From Methanomicrobiales archaeon (GTDB lineage Archaea; Halobacteriota; Methanomicrobia; Methanomicrobiales; Methanospirillaceae), in assembly GCA_013415575.1 (NCBI GenBank), contig JAAEES010000057.1, positions 1 to 12,461 of the forward strand: DNA of 12,461 nucleotides, read 5' to 3'. The notes under the pieces are model-generated. The model did not search any database, was not told the DNA's origin, and worked only from the letters and a program-made list of their open reading frames with translations. The translations under genes were made by a program, and so were the position numbers. Numbering within the stretch: position 1 is the stretch's first letter; every line of letters starts with the position of its first letter. Shown here piece by piece: positions 1 through 5,896 of the stretch.

Positions 1-1
1 G

Positions 2-1270
2 GCCACCGGGCGGCTCTTCTCCGGAAAACTCAGGAGGGGAACCGAGCTCTACGTCATGGGAACGGCAAAGAAGGTCAACCGCCTCCAGCAGGTGGGGATC
101 TTCATGGGGCCGACGCGGGTTGAAGTTGATGAGCTGGTCGGTGGGAACATTGCGGCGGTAACCGGGCTCAAGGATGCGATGGTCGGATCGACGGTCACAA
201 CGCTCCAGGAAATGACTCCCTATGAGTCGCTCAAGCACTACAGTGAACCGGTCATGACCGTTGCCGTCGAGGCAAAGAACATGAAGGATCTGCCCAAACT
301 CGTCGAGGTGCTCCGCCAGGTGGCAAAAGAGGATCCCACCCTGGTGATCACCATCAACGAGGAGACCGGAGAGCACCTCATCTCCGGAATGGGAGAACTC
401 CACCTCGAGATCATTACCGGCAGGATCAAGCGTGACAAAGGTGTCGAGATCGTGACCTCACCACCTATTGTGGTGTACCGGGAGACAGTCACCCAGAAGG
501 CCGGACCGGTGGAAGGAAAATCCCCGAACCGCCACAACAGGTTCTACCTCGAGATCGAGCCGCTTGCGGACGAGATTGTCAACCTCATAAAGTCCGGGGA
601 CGTCTCCATGAACCAGACCGCGCTCGAGCGGCGGGATGCCCTGGTAGCTGCCGGGATGGACAAGGACGAGGCAAAGAATGTCAAGAATATCAAAGGCACC
701 AACATGTTCATCGACATGACCAAGGGTATCCAGTACCTCAACGAGACCATGGAACTGATCCTCGAGGGCATCCACGAAGCTCTCGCCGGAGGGCCGCTTG
801 CCGACGAACCGGTCCAGAATCTCAAGATCCGGCTGGTCGATGTCAAGCTCCACGAGGATGCCATTCACCGTGGTCCTGCCCAGGTCATTCCGGCGGTGCG
901 GGCCGCCCTCAAGGGCGGCATGTTGCTGGCCGGAGACTCGCTTCTCGAGCCGATGCAGAAGATCCAGATCACCGTGCCGACCGATCAGATGGGTGCTGCA
1001 ACCTCCCAAATCCAGGGTCGGCGGGGCCAGGTCTTCGACATGCAGAGCGAGGGCGATACCATGACCGTGATCGGCAAGGCGCCGGTGGCGGAACTCTTCG
1101 GGTTTGCCGGGGACATCCGGTCTGCAACCGAGGGTCGGGCCATGTGGAGCACCGAGTTTGCCGGGTTTGAGATCGTACCTTCCGGCATGGTCAAGGACGT
1201 GGTGACAGCAATCAGGAAGCGCAAGGGGCTGAAGGAACAAATGCCGACACCTTCAGATTACCTGGCGTAA
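2..1270 (+). CDS. fusA: Translation elongation factor 2 (EF-2), C-terminal part, 5' truncated by window edge
   Basis: EF-2 is the GTPase that moves tRNA and mRNA through the ribosome after each peptide bond. Only the last 422 residues are here; the frame is open to the window edge (ATGRLFSGKLRRGTELYVMG), so the ATG at 56 is internal. The archaeal family is about 730 residues, so the GTP-binding domain and the start of domain II lie outside. The visible part covers the rest of domain II and domains III-V: GMGELHLEI (domain III), the domain IV stretch VDVKLHEDAIHRGPAQVIPA, and domain V ending in RKRKGLKEQMPTPSDYLA. The His codon at 866-868 in AIHRGPAQ is the residue converted to diphthamide in archaea and eukaryotes. 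No frameshift is seen. The stop TAA is followed directly by a T-rich tract. Confidence 0.97.
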   Translation, partial: ATGRLFSGKLRRGTELYVMGTAKKVNRLQQVGIFMGPTRVEVDELVGGNIAAVTGLKDAMVGSTVTTLQEMTPYESLKHYSEPVMTVAVEAKNMKDLPKLVEVLRQVAKEDPTLVITINEETGEHLISGMGELHLEIITGRIKRDKGVEIVTSPPIVVYRETVTQKAGPVEGKSPNRHNRFYLEIEPLADEIVNLIKSGDVSMNQTALERRDALVAAGMDKDEAKNVKNIKGTNMFIDMTKGIQYLNETMELILEGIHEALAGGPLADEPVQNLKIRLVDVKLHEDAIHRGPAQVIPAVRAALKGGMLLAGDSLLEPMQKIQITVPTDQMGAATSQIQGRRGQVFDMQSEGDTMTVIGKAPVAELFGFAGDIRSATEGRAMWSTEFAGFEIVPSGMVKDVVTAIRKRKGLKEQMPTPSDYLA

Positions 1271-1286
1271 TTCTTTTTTATTAAAA
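1271..1286 (+). terminator. T-rich terminator of the EF-2 gene
   Basis: TTCTTTTTTATTAAAA follows the EF-2 stop codon without a gap. A T-run of this kind is enough for archaeal intrinsic termination. No stable hairpin precedes it. Confidence 0.5.
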
Positions 1287-1466
1287 TTCAGGTACGATTC
1301 AACTCGTTCCACCGTCGTTTCTCTCCGGTTTTCCCGTTTTTCCGCCCGCTGGGGCACCCCCTCGCGATGCGATGAGAATCGGTGAGGCGACTCTCTCTTA
1401 TGAGCGTTTTTCAGGATGAGATGGGAGCTACCCCATTTCAGATCACGTCCGGGAAGCGGAAGAAAT
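1287..1466. other. Non-coding gap between convergent EF-2 and cyclophilin genes
   Basis: No credible gene is seen. Short open frames here run into the antisense of the cyclophilin gene and have no ribosome-binding site. A 7-bp stem (AGATGGG / CCCATTT, one G-U pair, 6-nt loop) lies at about 1418-1437, but no T-run follows on either strand, so it is not a clear terminator. The segment GCGATGAG near 1368 loosely resembles a C box of a C/D guide RNA, but matching D boxes were not found. Confidence 0.4.
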
Positions 1467-1485
1467 GGAAAAAAGAAAAAATGGC
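1467..1485 (-). terminator. T-rich terminator of the cyclophilin gene
   Basis: Read on the minus strand, two T6 runs separated by one C (CCATTTTTTCTTTTTTCC) lie just after the cyclophilin stop. This is a typical archaeal U-tract terminator without a hairpin. Confidence 0.55.
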
Positions 1486-1491
1486 TGAAAA

Positions 1492-1968
1492 TCACACCAT
1501 TGATGCTGTTATGATCTTCACCGGGGTGAGCGGCCGGTCACCCCTTCCGGTTTTCACCTTTCCGATTTTGTCGATGATATCCATTCCCCCGACAACCTTC
1601 CCGAAGACCGGGTGGTTGCGGTCGAGGTAGTTGTTGTCCACCAGGTTGATGAAGAACTGGCTTCCCCCGGTGTTCGGGCCCGCGTTAGCCATAGCGATGG
1701 TGCCACGGTTGTTCCGGTTAGCTGCGGTGAATTCATCTCGAATGACGTATCCGGGTCCACCGGTCCCTGTCCCGGCCGGGTCCCCCCCCTGGATCATGAA
1801 GCCGTCGATAATCCGGTGGAAGATCACCCCGTCATAGAACCCCTTCTTCACCAGCGACTCGAAATTTCCGGCGGTCACTGGCATATCACCGTAGAGCTCG
1901 ATGATGATCTCGCCCATGGACGTCTCCAGTTTCACCTGGTTTCCGGCAGGATGTTGTGCTTCAGACAT
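1492..1968 (-). CDS. Peptidyl-prolyl cis-trans isomerase, cyclophilin type
   Basis: This is a single-domain cytoplasmic cyclophilin of 158 residues that catalyses cis-trans isomerisation of X-Pro bonds during folding. Active-site motifs are in order: FHR at 50-52 (catalytic Arg52), QGGDP at 60-64, MANAG at 93-97 and SQFFI at 103-107. The position of the cyclosporin-contacting Trp of eukaryotic cyclophilin A is Tyr114 (NNYLDRNHPVFG), as in many microbial forms known to be weakly cyclosporin-sensitive. There is no signal peptide or membrane segment. The frame is open further upstream to 2088, but the extra 40 residues do not match the family. The ATG at 1968 (MSEAQHPAGN) sits about 25 bp downstream of a TATA-like TTTTATTC, which favours it. 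It diverges from the small GTPase gene. Confidence 0.93.
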   Translation of the reverse strand: MSEAQHPAGNQVKLETSMGEIIIELYGDMPVTAGNFESLVKKGFYDGVIFHRIIDGFMIQGGDPAGTGTGGPGYVIRDEFTAANRNNRGTIAMANAGPNTGGSQFFINLVDNNYLDRNHPVFGKVVGGMDIIDKIGKVKTGRGDRPLTPVKIITASMV

Positions 1969-2097
1969 ACCATCAGGGTATACGTGAGGGAGAATAAAAC
2001 CGACGAATCGGCCGGAATGGCCCCGCTCCCCGGTTCCACTTCGGGGATTGGTGAAAAAGCGAAACGATAAAAAAAATTCGCCGCCCATAGTTCGTCA
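1969..2097. promoter_or_regulatory. Divergent promoter region, cyclophilin (-) and GTPase (+)
   Basis: For the minus strand, GTTTTATTCTC (about 1992-2002) is a TATA candidate whose expected start falls close to the ATG at 1968. For the plus strand, CGAAACGATAAAAAAAA (about 2063-2079) gives a BRE-like plus TATA-like element whose expected start falls at or near the ATG at 2098. Between them is an inverted repeat, TCCCCG (2027-2032) and CGGGGA (2042-2047), with a 9-nt loop. It could be a protein site, but this is unproven. Confidence 0.45.
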
Positions 2098-2586
2098 ATG
2101 GACCCCTCACGATTGAAGATAGTGGTCTTCGGGTCGTTCCATGCCGGCAAATCCACGTTTATCCAGGCGATAGATCCCGGAAGCCGCCATGTTGATGCGG
2201 AGTGCGCTGATGGGACAACGACTGTTGCCCTCGATTTCGGAAAGGCCGAGATCGATGGGAAGCTTATCCATCTCTACGGGACCCCTGGCCAGGAGCGGTT
2301 CGAGTTCGTCCGCCAGATCATCTCCAACGGGATGGATGGGGCTATCCTTATGGTGGACTGCTCCTGCGGGGTTGATGAATTTACCCGGAACCTGTATCGA
2401 CAGCTCACGGACATGGAGGTACCGCTCTCGGTCATGCTGAACAAGTGTGATCTTTCCGGGGCATGCCCTGCAATGGTGCGGCAGGAGCTTGAGGGTGCGA
2501 TGATCCATGAAATATCAGCCAGGAATCCCGGGAATTCGCTGGAGGCACTGCAACGGTTCGTGGGAACGATTAACAAGAAACGGTAA
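2098..2586 (+). CDS. Small Ras-like GTPase (COG2229/MglA-like)
   Basis: This is a 162-residue single-domain P-loop GTPase. Motifs in order: Walker A/G1 GSFHAGKST at 12-20 (Lys18), a Thr cluster for G2 at 40-42, G3 as YGTPGQER at 60-67, G4 NKCD at 115-118, and G5 SAR at 140-142. G3 has Gly where Ras proteins have Asp (DTAGQ); GTPGQ is usual in the predicted archaeal/bacterial GTPases grouped with COG2229, so this is a family trait rather than damage. There is no membrane segment or lipidation site. Relatives such as MglA act as molecular switches with roadblock/LC7 partners; no roadblock gene is in this window, so the partner and process are unknown. There is no Shine-Dalgarno before the ATG, and a TATA-like element lies about 27 bp upstream, so the mRNA may be leaderless. 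Confidence 0.82.
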   Translation: MDPSRLKIVVFGSFHAGKSTFIQAIDPGSRHVDAECADGTTTVALDFGKAEIDGKLIHLYGTPGQERFEFVRQIISNGMDGAILMVDCSCGVDEFTRNLYRQLTDMEVPLSVMLNKCDLSGACPAMVRQELEGAMIHEISARNPGNSLEALQRFVGTINKKR

Positions 2587-2597
2587 CCCGGGCCGAT

Positions 2598-2620
2598 ACC
2601 CGTTTCTCTCCGAAAAGGGT
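2598..2620. terminator. Hairpin between convergent GTPase and flavodoxin genes
   Basis: ACCCGTTT (2598-2605) pairs with AAAAGGGT (2613-2620), with one G/A mismatch and a 7-nt loop. It fills the 39-bp gap between two converging genes. Both flanks of the stem carry T or A tracts, so it could stop transcription from either side. Confidence 0.4.
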
Positions 2621-2625
2621 GTTGA

Positions 2626-3129
2626 TCAGCCGAAGAACAGGACAGGAAGCGTACGGGCCCACGCTTTTATCTCTCCGGGTTCGCGAAAATCACCGGGCAT
2701 TGCCCCGGAGAGTCTGACGATCTCCCTGTCTGCGGCAGACATCCGGTCCGGGTCCAGGCTCCCGGCGAAGTATCCGGTGGAAACCGGCGAAATGAACAGG
2801 TTCACCGAGGAACTGAGTGCCTCATCAACGGCACTGAGGTGATCTTTCGTCCGCTCCCTGAGGGTAAAGCCGGCGGAAAATACTGCGACCGGGCGTGACG
2901 TGAGGGCGTTCCTGAAACGGCTCACGAATTCCCGTGCCTCAACGAGCCACTTTCCCATGTAGAGCGGGCTTCCGATGACAACTGCATCATAACCACCCGG
3001 GTCGCCCACATCGGAAACAGGGGAGAGGGTAACCTGATACCCTGCATCACGGAGCTCATCAGCGATGATTGCGGCAATCCTGACGGTTGAGCCGTACCGG
3101 GTGGCATAACAGATAAGGATATGTTCCAT
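2626..3129 (-). CDS. Flavodoxin-domain protein, HemG-like (flavodoxin_5)
   Basis: This is a 167-residue cytoplasmic protein with a flavodoxin fold. The FMN-phosphate loop is TRYGST at 10-15, followed by a second FMN-contacting segment GSPLYMGKW at 53-61 and the strand VAVFSAGFTLRER. The C-terminal part (FAGSLDPDRMS, then GDFREPGEIKAW) matches the pattern of HemG-type and related stand-alone flavodoxins. Such proteins carry electrons via FMN. HemG of Escherichia coli oxidises protoporphyrinogen, but no haem gene is nearby, so a general redox role is safer. The start ATG at 3129 has GTCGTGATGCC in front, a short match to the archaeal anti-Shine-Dalgarno, and AATATTAAGG about 35 bp upstream as TATA candidate. 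It converges with the GTPase gene and diverges from the DUF2124 gene. Confidence 0.85.
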   Translation of the reverse strand: MEHILICYATRYGSTVRIAAIIADELRDAGYQVTLSPVSDVGDPGGYDAVVIGSPLYMGKWLVEAREFVSRFRNALTSRPVAVFSAGFTLRERTKDHLSAVDEALSSSVNLFISPVSTGYFAGSLDPDRMSAADREIVRLSGAMPGDFREPGEIKAWARTLPVLFFG

Positions 3130-3242
3130 GGCATCACGACCTTTGTAAACGCTGTTACCTTAATATTCGAAGACCTCTCTAATTACATTCCCGGTATTCC
3201 GGCCGGTGCCGGAACGCTGGATGGTTGTTACCGGTGTTGGAT
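3130..3242. promoter_or_regulatory. Divergent promoter region, flavodoxin (-) and DUF2124 gene (+)
   Basis: The only AT-rich patches are TTAATATTCG (3159-3168) and CTAATTACAT (about 3179-3188). The first suits the minus-strand flavodoxin promoter, with an expected start near 3139. The second suits the plus strand, with an expected start near 3210 and a leader of about 30 nt. The assignment is tentative. Confidence 0.35.
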
Positions 3243-3725
3243 ATGAAACAGAAAGAAGTATTCCAGGGTGTTCCCGGCATGCTCCGGCCGTTCAAGGAGT
3301 ATTTGGAGAAGAAGGGGCTGAAGGCCGGGGATCAGGTCGTGTACTTCGGCTGCCCGGGCACCTGCACTCCGTTCGTAGAACTCCTTGGCTTTGCCGTGCG
3401 GGGCATGGATCTCGACCAGGTCTTCGTTCCCTATGTCGATGAATCGAAAGCGCAGAAACTGAAACTGGTGTCCGATATCGGGATGCAGGTCGCGGGAACC
3501 GCCAGGATCAGCAATCCAAAAGCGGTCGTGGTTATGGGGGGACTCTCTATGCCGAATGTTCCTGTGAAGATGGAGCAGGTGAAAACAGCGGTGGAGAAAT
3601 ATCCGGATGCAGACCTGATCGGCATCTGTTTCATGAGCATGTTCGAAAAAACAGGATGGCTGAAGGCCATGGAGTTTGACCTGCTGATCGATGCTACGAT
3701 CAATCCGGTTGATGTCTGGAAATGA
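3243..3725 (+). CDS. DUF2124-type conserved methanogen protein of unknown function
   Basis: This 160-residue soluble protein has alternating beta strands and helices in a Rossmann-like order. Distinct segments are YFGCPGTCTPF (34-44, Cys37 and Cys41 in a Gly-rich turn), FVPYVDES (61-68), VVVMGGLSMP (95-104) and IGICFMSMFEKTGWL (126-140, Cys129). I recall this as the DUF2124 family, largely confined to methanogens; I cannot confirm it by search. The function is unknown. The turn after the second strand could bind a nucleotide or cofactor phosphate, which is speculation. An in-frame TTG lies at 3225, but the ATG at 3243 has GGTGTTGGAT directly upstream and starts MKQKEVFQGVPGML, which looks like the natural N-terminus. 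It stands alone and converges on the frh operon. Confidence 0.75.
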   Translation: MKQKEVFQGVPGMLRPFKEYLEKKGLKAGDQVVYFGCPGTCTPFVELLGFAVRGMDLDQVFVPYVDESKAQKLKLVSDIGMQVAGTARISNPKAVVVMGGLSMPNVPVKMEQVKTAVEKYPDADLIGICFMSMFEKTGWLKAMEFDLLIDATINPVDVWK

Positions 3726-3740
3726 GCAAATGTCACGGTT

Positions 3741-3751
3741 CTCTTTTTTTT
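3741..3751 (+). terminator. T-run terminator of the DUF2124 gene
   Basis: CTCTTTTTTTT (T8 at 3744-3751) starts about 18 bp after the stop codon. No hairpin precedes it. Confidence 0.55.
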
Positions 3752-4004
3752 AAACCATAGCATTTCCTGTCAGATCGCGACAGTGGTGTCCAAGCAAGTA
3801 TTCTGGATAGAGGCTGGTCATCCTGGTAAATGCCCGGGTCTGCAGATACTAACAGAGGGCTAATTTCCTATTGAAGCCCCGAGAAAGGAGTAAAAGGAAC
3901 GGATATCATCCAGTTCCCCTTCCCCCGGGTATGAGATCTCTCCCGCGGATATCAGGATGTAACGGTCACGAATCGATCTCGTGAAAAGAACACCGGATTA
4001 CCTG
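3752..4004. other. Non-coding gap between the DUF2124 gene and frhB
   Basis: No gene is supported; open frames are very short and lack ribosome-binding sites. A small stem CTGTC (3767-3771) / GACAG (3779-3783) and two GGATATCA copies (near 3900 and 3948) are present, but nothing forms a recognisable RNA gene or promoter. Confidence 0.4.
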
Positions 4005-4020
4005 TAAAAAAAGAAATTTT
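4005..4020 (-). terminator. T-run terminator of the frh operon
   Basis: Read on the minus strand, AAAATTTCTTTTTTTAC follows the frhB stop by about 10 bp and contains T7 (4006-4012). It fits the end of the frhADGB transcript. Confidence 0.55.
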
Positions 4021-4029
4021 CAGGGTATT

Positions 4030-4905
4030 TCAGGGCTTGATATAGGGGTTCCGCAGAGCCTTGTTCACACCGAACGTGGCCCGCTCCTCGACGGTCTTCT
4101 GGTTCTTGGAGATCTTCTCGTTGGCGAGTTTGGAGACCAGTTCGAGTCCGGGTTTGACCTGCTCGATGGGTTTGGTCTCGAAACAGCCGGCAGCGATCGC
4201 CTTTGACCAGATGTCGTCACCGTTCTTTGTCCTGACAAATACCGTGCTCCAGCCATCAGGGCTTCCGACCGATCCGGTGGAGACATCGGAGAGATTTGCC
4301 ACGTAGTCGAGGCAGACATGGCATCCGGGCTGTTCGTACTTATGGGTCACCTTCAGCGGGAGCTGGACGGTTGCACCACGCTCGGTGTATACCCAGAACT
4401 TGCCCTTCCCGATGTCCATCTTCTTGACCGACTCCATCTTTACCCCGGCATGGTCCTCAACCAGTTGCTTGATACTCTGGTAGGAGAAGTTCTCCATGCA
4501 GAAGATCCCGATGGCAAGCGCGATCTTGCTGTCGACATCTCTCCACCCGAATGGGTAGAGCTGGCCTTTCCTGACCGCCTGCATCTGGCAGGGAGTCCCT
4601 ACGATACCGACCTTGTCAAGACCAAAGCTGCGGGTAGCTTCTTTTATCCAGGACACATTGGGGCTGATGTTGTAGCGTGTTCCCCTGGCGGTCATCAGTT
4701 CTTCAACGCTCGTGGCGATGAACGGCCGGGGCCGGTACGGCTCATCGCTGGGCCCTGCAACGATAGCCCCGTCAATGATGCCTTCTTCGAGGGCGTAGGC
4801 AAAGAGCTGGGTGACGATACCCCCATCCTGGGATTTCTTCAGGATTTCCTTACTGGTGCTCCGTGCCGATACGCATGCCTTGTATTTACCGAGTTCAGTT
4901 CCCAT
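4030..4905 (-). CDS. frhB: Coenzyme F420-reducing hydrogenase, beta subunit
   Basis: FrhB is the F420-binding subunit. It holds FAD and one [4Fe-4S] cluster and passes hydride to F420. The protein has 291 residues, as usual for the family. Marks are KYKACVSARST (7-17), KKSQDGGIVT (23-32), ARGTRY (73-78), VGTPCQ (102-107, Cys106), GIFCMENF (133-140, Cys136) and PGCHVC (193-198, Cys195 and Cys198), which supply the cluster cysteines. The open frame extends to 5034, but that overlaps frhG. The ATG at 4905 (MGTELGKYKA) is chosen because GAGGTG, overlapping the frhG stop, lies 6 nt upstream; the ATG at 4911 would leave no room. The 10-bp gap after frhG indicates coupled translation. It is the last gene of the operon. 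Confidence 0.96.
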   Translation of the reverse strand: MGTELGKYKACVSARSTSKEILKKSQDGGIVTQLFAYALEEGIIDGAIVAGPSDEPYRPRPFIATSVEELMTARGTRYNISPNVSWIKEATRSFGLDKVGIVGTPCQMQAVRKGQLYPFGWRDVDSKIALAIGIFCMENFSYQSIKQLVEDHAGVKMESVKKMDIGKGKFWVYTERGATVQLPLKVTHKYEQPGCHVCLDYVANLSDVSTGSVGSPDGWSTVFVRTKNGDDIWSKAIAAGCFETKPIEQVKPGLELVSKLANEKISKNQKTVEERATFGVNKALRNPYIKP

Positions 4906-4915
4906 TTCCATCACC

Positions 4916-5800
4916 TCACTTGAGTGCTCCACCAATGAGTTCCATGATCCCTTCAAACTCCGTGATGACATCAAAGTTGAAGAAACTCCTCGGGCACTGG
5001 GCATAACAGGCACCGCACTTGATGCACATCTCACGGTTCACATTGGGCTTGCCGTATTCGTGTGTGATTGCACGGACCGGGCATGCTGCAGCACAGCTTC
5101 CGCACCCCATGCATAACCCCTGGTTGACGACGTCATACATGAGGTCGCATCCACACGCTTCGGTGCCCCGATCTGCAAGCTGCATCAGGGGGGTCAGGTA
5201 TTTCTTGGCCAGTTCCTGCTGATCCTTGGTTCCTTTGAGGAGCAGGTAGGCCATCACACAAACGTTTCTAATCAGCTGGGGACATGGAGCACAGCCGGGG
5301 ATATAGACATCGACCTTGATGAGGTCCCCGACCGGCAGGAATGATTCGTGCTGCGGCTGGTTTGGCTGACCTCCGCGTCCGAACCTGGTGATATTGCCGT
5401 AGCAGGCGCATCCGCCAACCGCCACAACAACTGCAGCCTTTTCCCTGGTCTCCTTGATCTCCTGTACTGAAAGTTTGTCCTGAATACAGACCGATCCCTC
5501 GACAAGTGCCACATCCATCTTTGGAATGTGCCTGACATCCGCAAGGGTCAGGCCATAGACAAGATCGGCATATTTGTCAAGAATGGTGAGTAGTCCTTCA
5601 GCATTGTCTGCTAAGGATACAAGACAGCCCGTACACCCGCTCATGTGCACATGGCCAACTGTAATCTTTTCTGCCACAGGCTTATCCTCCTTTTTAGTAA
5701 TTTCCGCCTTTTTTTCTACCTCAGCTTTCGCCGGCGCAGGTTTCTCCGTCGGCATCTCGCTGACACTCTTCTTTCCGAAGATTCGTGATAGCAGTCCCAT
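4916..5800 (-). CDS. frhG: Coenzyme F420-reducing hydrogenase, gamma (small, Fe-S) subunit with N-terminal extension
   Basis: FrhG carries electrons from the Ni-Fe site of FrhA to FrhB. The cluster cysteines are visible: CTGC (Cys56, Cys59), GGCACYG (Cys131, Cys133) and PGCAPCP (Cys170, Cys173) for the proximal cluster; then two ferredoxin-type clusters, CMGCGSCAAACP (Cys230, 233, 236, 240) and CIKCGACYAQCP (Cys259, 262, 265, 269). From the ATG at 5800 it has 294 residues. Residues 1-11 (MGLLSRIFGKK) form an amphipathic segment, and 12-41 are a Lys/Glu/Ala/Pro linker before the conserved core TVGHVHMSGCTGC. A GTG at 5677 (VAEKITVGHVH) has a perfect AAGGAGG 8 nt upstream and would give a 253-residue form. 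A TTG at 5812 is less likely. The start region lies inside a 53-bp tandem duplication. Confidence 0.94.
   Translation of the reverse strand: MGLLSRIFGKKSVSEMPTEKPAPAKAEVEKKAEITKKEDKPVAEKITVGHVHMSGCTGCLVSLADNAEGLLTILDKYADLVYGLTLADVRHIPKMDVALVEGSVCIQDKLSVQEIKETREKAAVVVAVGGCACYGNITRFGRGGQPNQPQHESFLPVGDLIKVDVYIPGCAPCPQLIRNVCVMAYLLLKGTKDQQELAKKYLTPLMQLADRGTEACGCDLMYDVVNQGLCMGCGSCAAACPVRAITHEYGKPNVNREMCIKCGACYAQCPRSFFNFDVITEFEGIMELIGGALK
5684..5692 (-). promoter_or_regulatory. Strong Shine-Dalgarno sequence inside the 5' part of frhG
   Basis: Minus-strand AAGGAGGAT lies 8 nt before an in-frame GTG at 5677. It is the best Shine-Dalgarno match I noticed in the operon, far better than the GGGGTGG in front of the ATG at 5800. 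It encodes Lys-Lys-Glu-Asp in the linker, so it may be chance in a K/E-rich stretch, or it may drive a shorter FrhG. Confidence 0.45.
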
Positions 5801-5896
5801 AATCCACCCCAATCAGTTCCAGTACGAATCGTACGGTCGTGGGGCAGTCCCATAATCCACCCCAATCAGTTCCAGTACGAATCGTACGGTCGTGGG
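5791..5896. repeat. Perfect 53-bp tandem duplication across the frhD/frhG junction
   Basis: Positions 5791-5843 and 5844-5896 are identical over all 53 bases; the match ends at 5790/5843 and 5844/5897. The unit contains GGGGTGGATT and ATG of the frhG start, the end of frhD, and a 13-bp palindrome GTACGAATCGTAC. Since 53 is not a multiple of three, the second copy is read by frhD in another frame: residues 140-156 come from one copy and the last ten residues (APRPYDSYWN) from the other. Perfect identity points to a recent event or to an assembly error. Confidence 0.97.

Noticed and set aside
458..1240. Long open frame antisense to EF-2 (260 codons)
   Set aside because: It is the shadow of a high-GC gene. 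EF-2 on the plus strand is unambiguous, and the antisense product has no recognisable motifs.
1382..1630. Plus-strand frame starting MRRLSLMSVFQDEMG in the EF-2/cyclophilin gap
   Set aside because: It runs into the antisense of the cyclophilin gene, crosses its terminator, and lacks a convincing ribosome-binding site.
4318..4923. 201-codon open frame antisense to frhB
   Set aside because: It lies fully opposite the conserved frhB and the frhG end, with no ribosome site or family signature.
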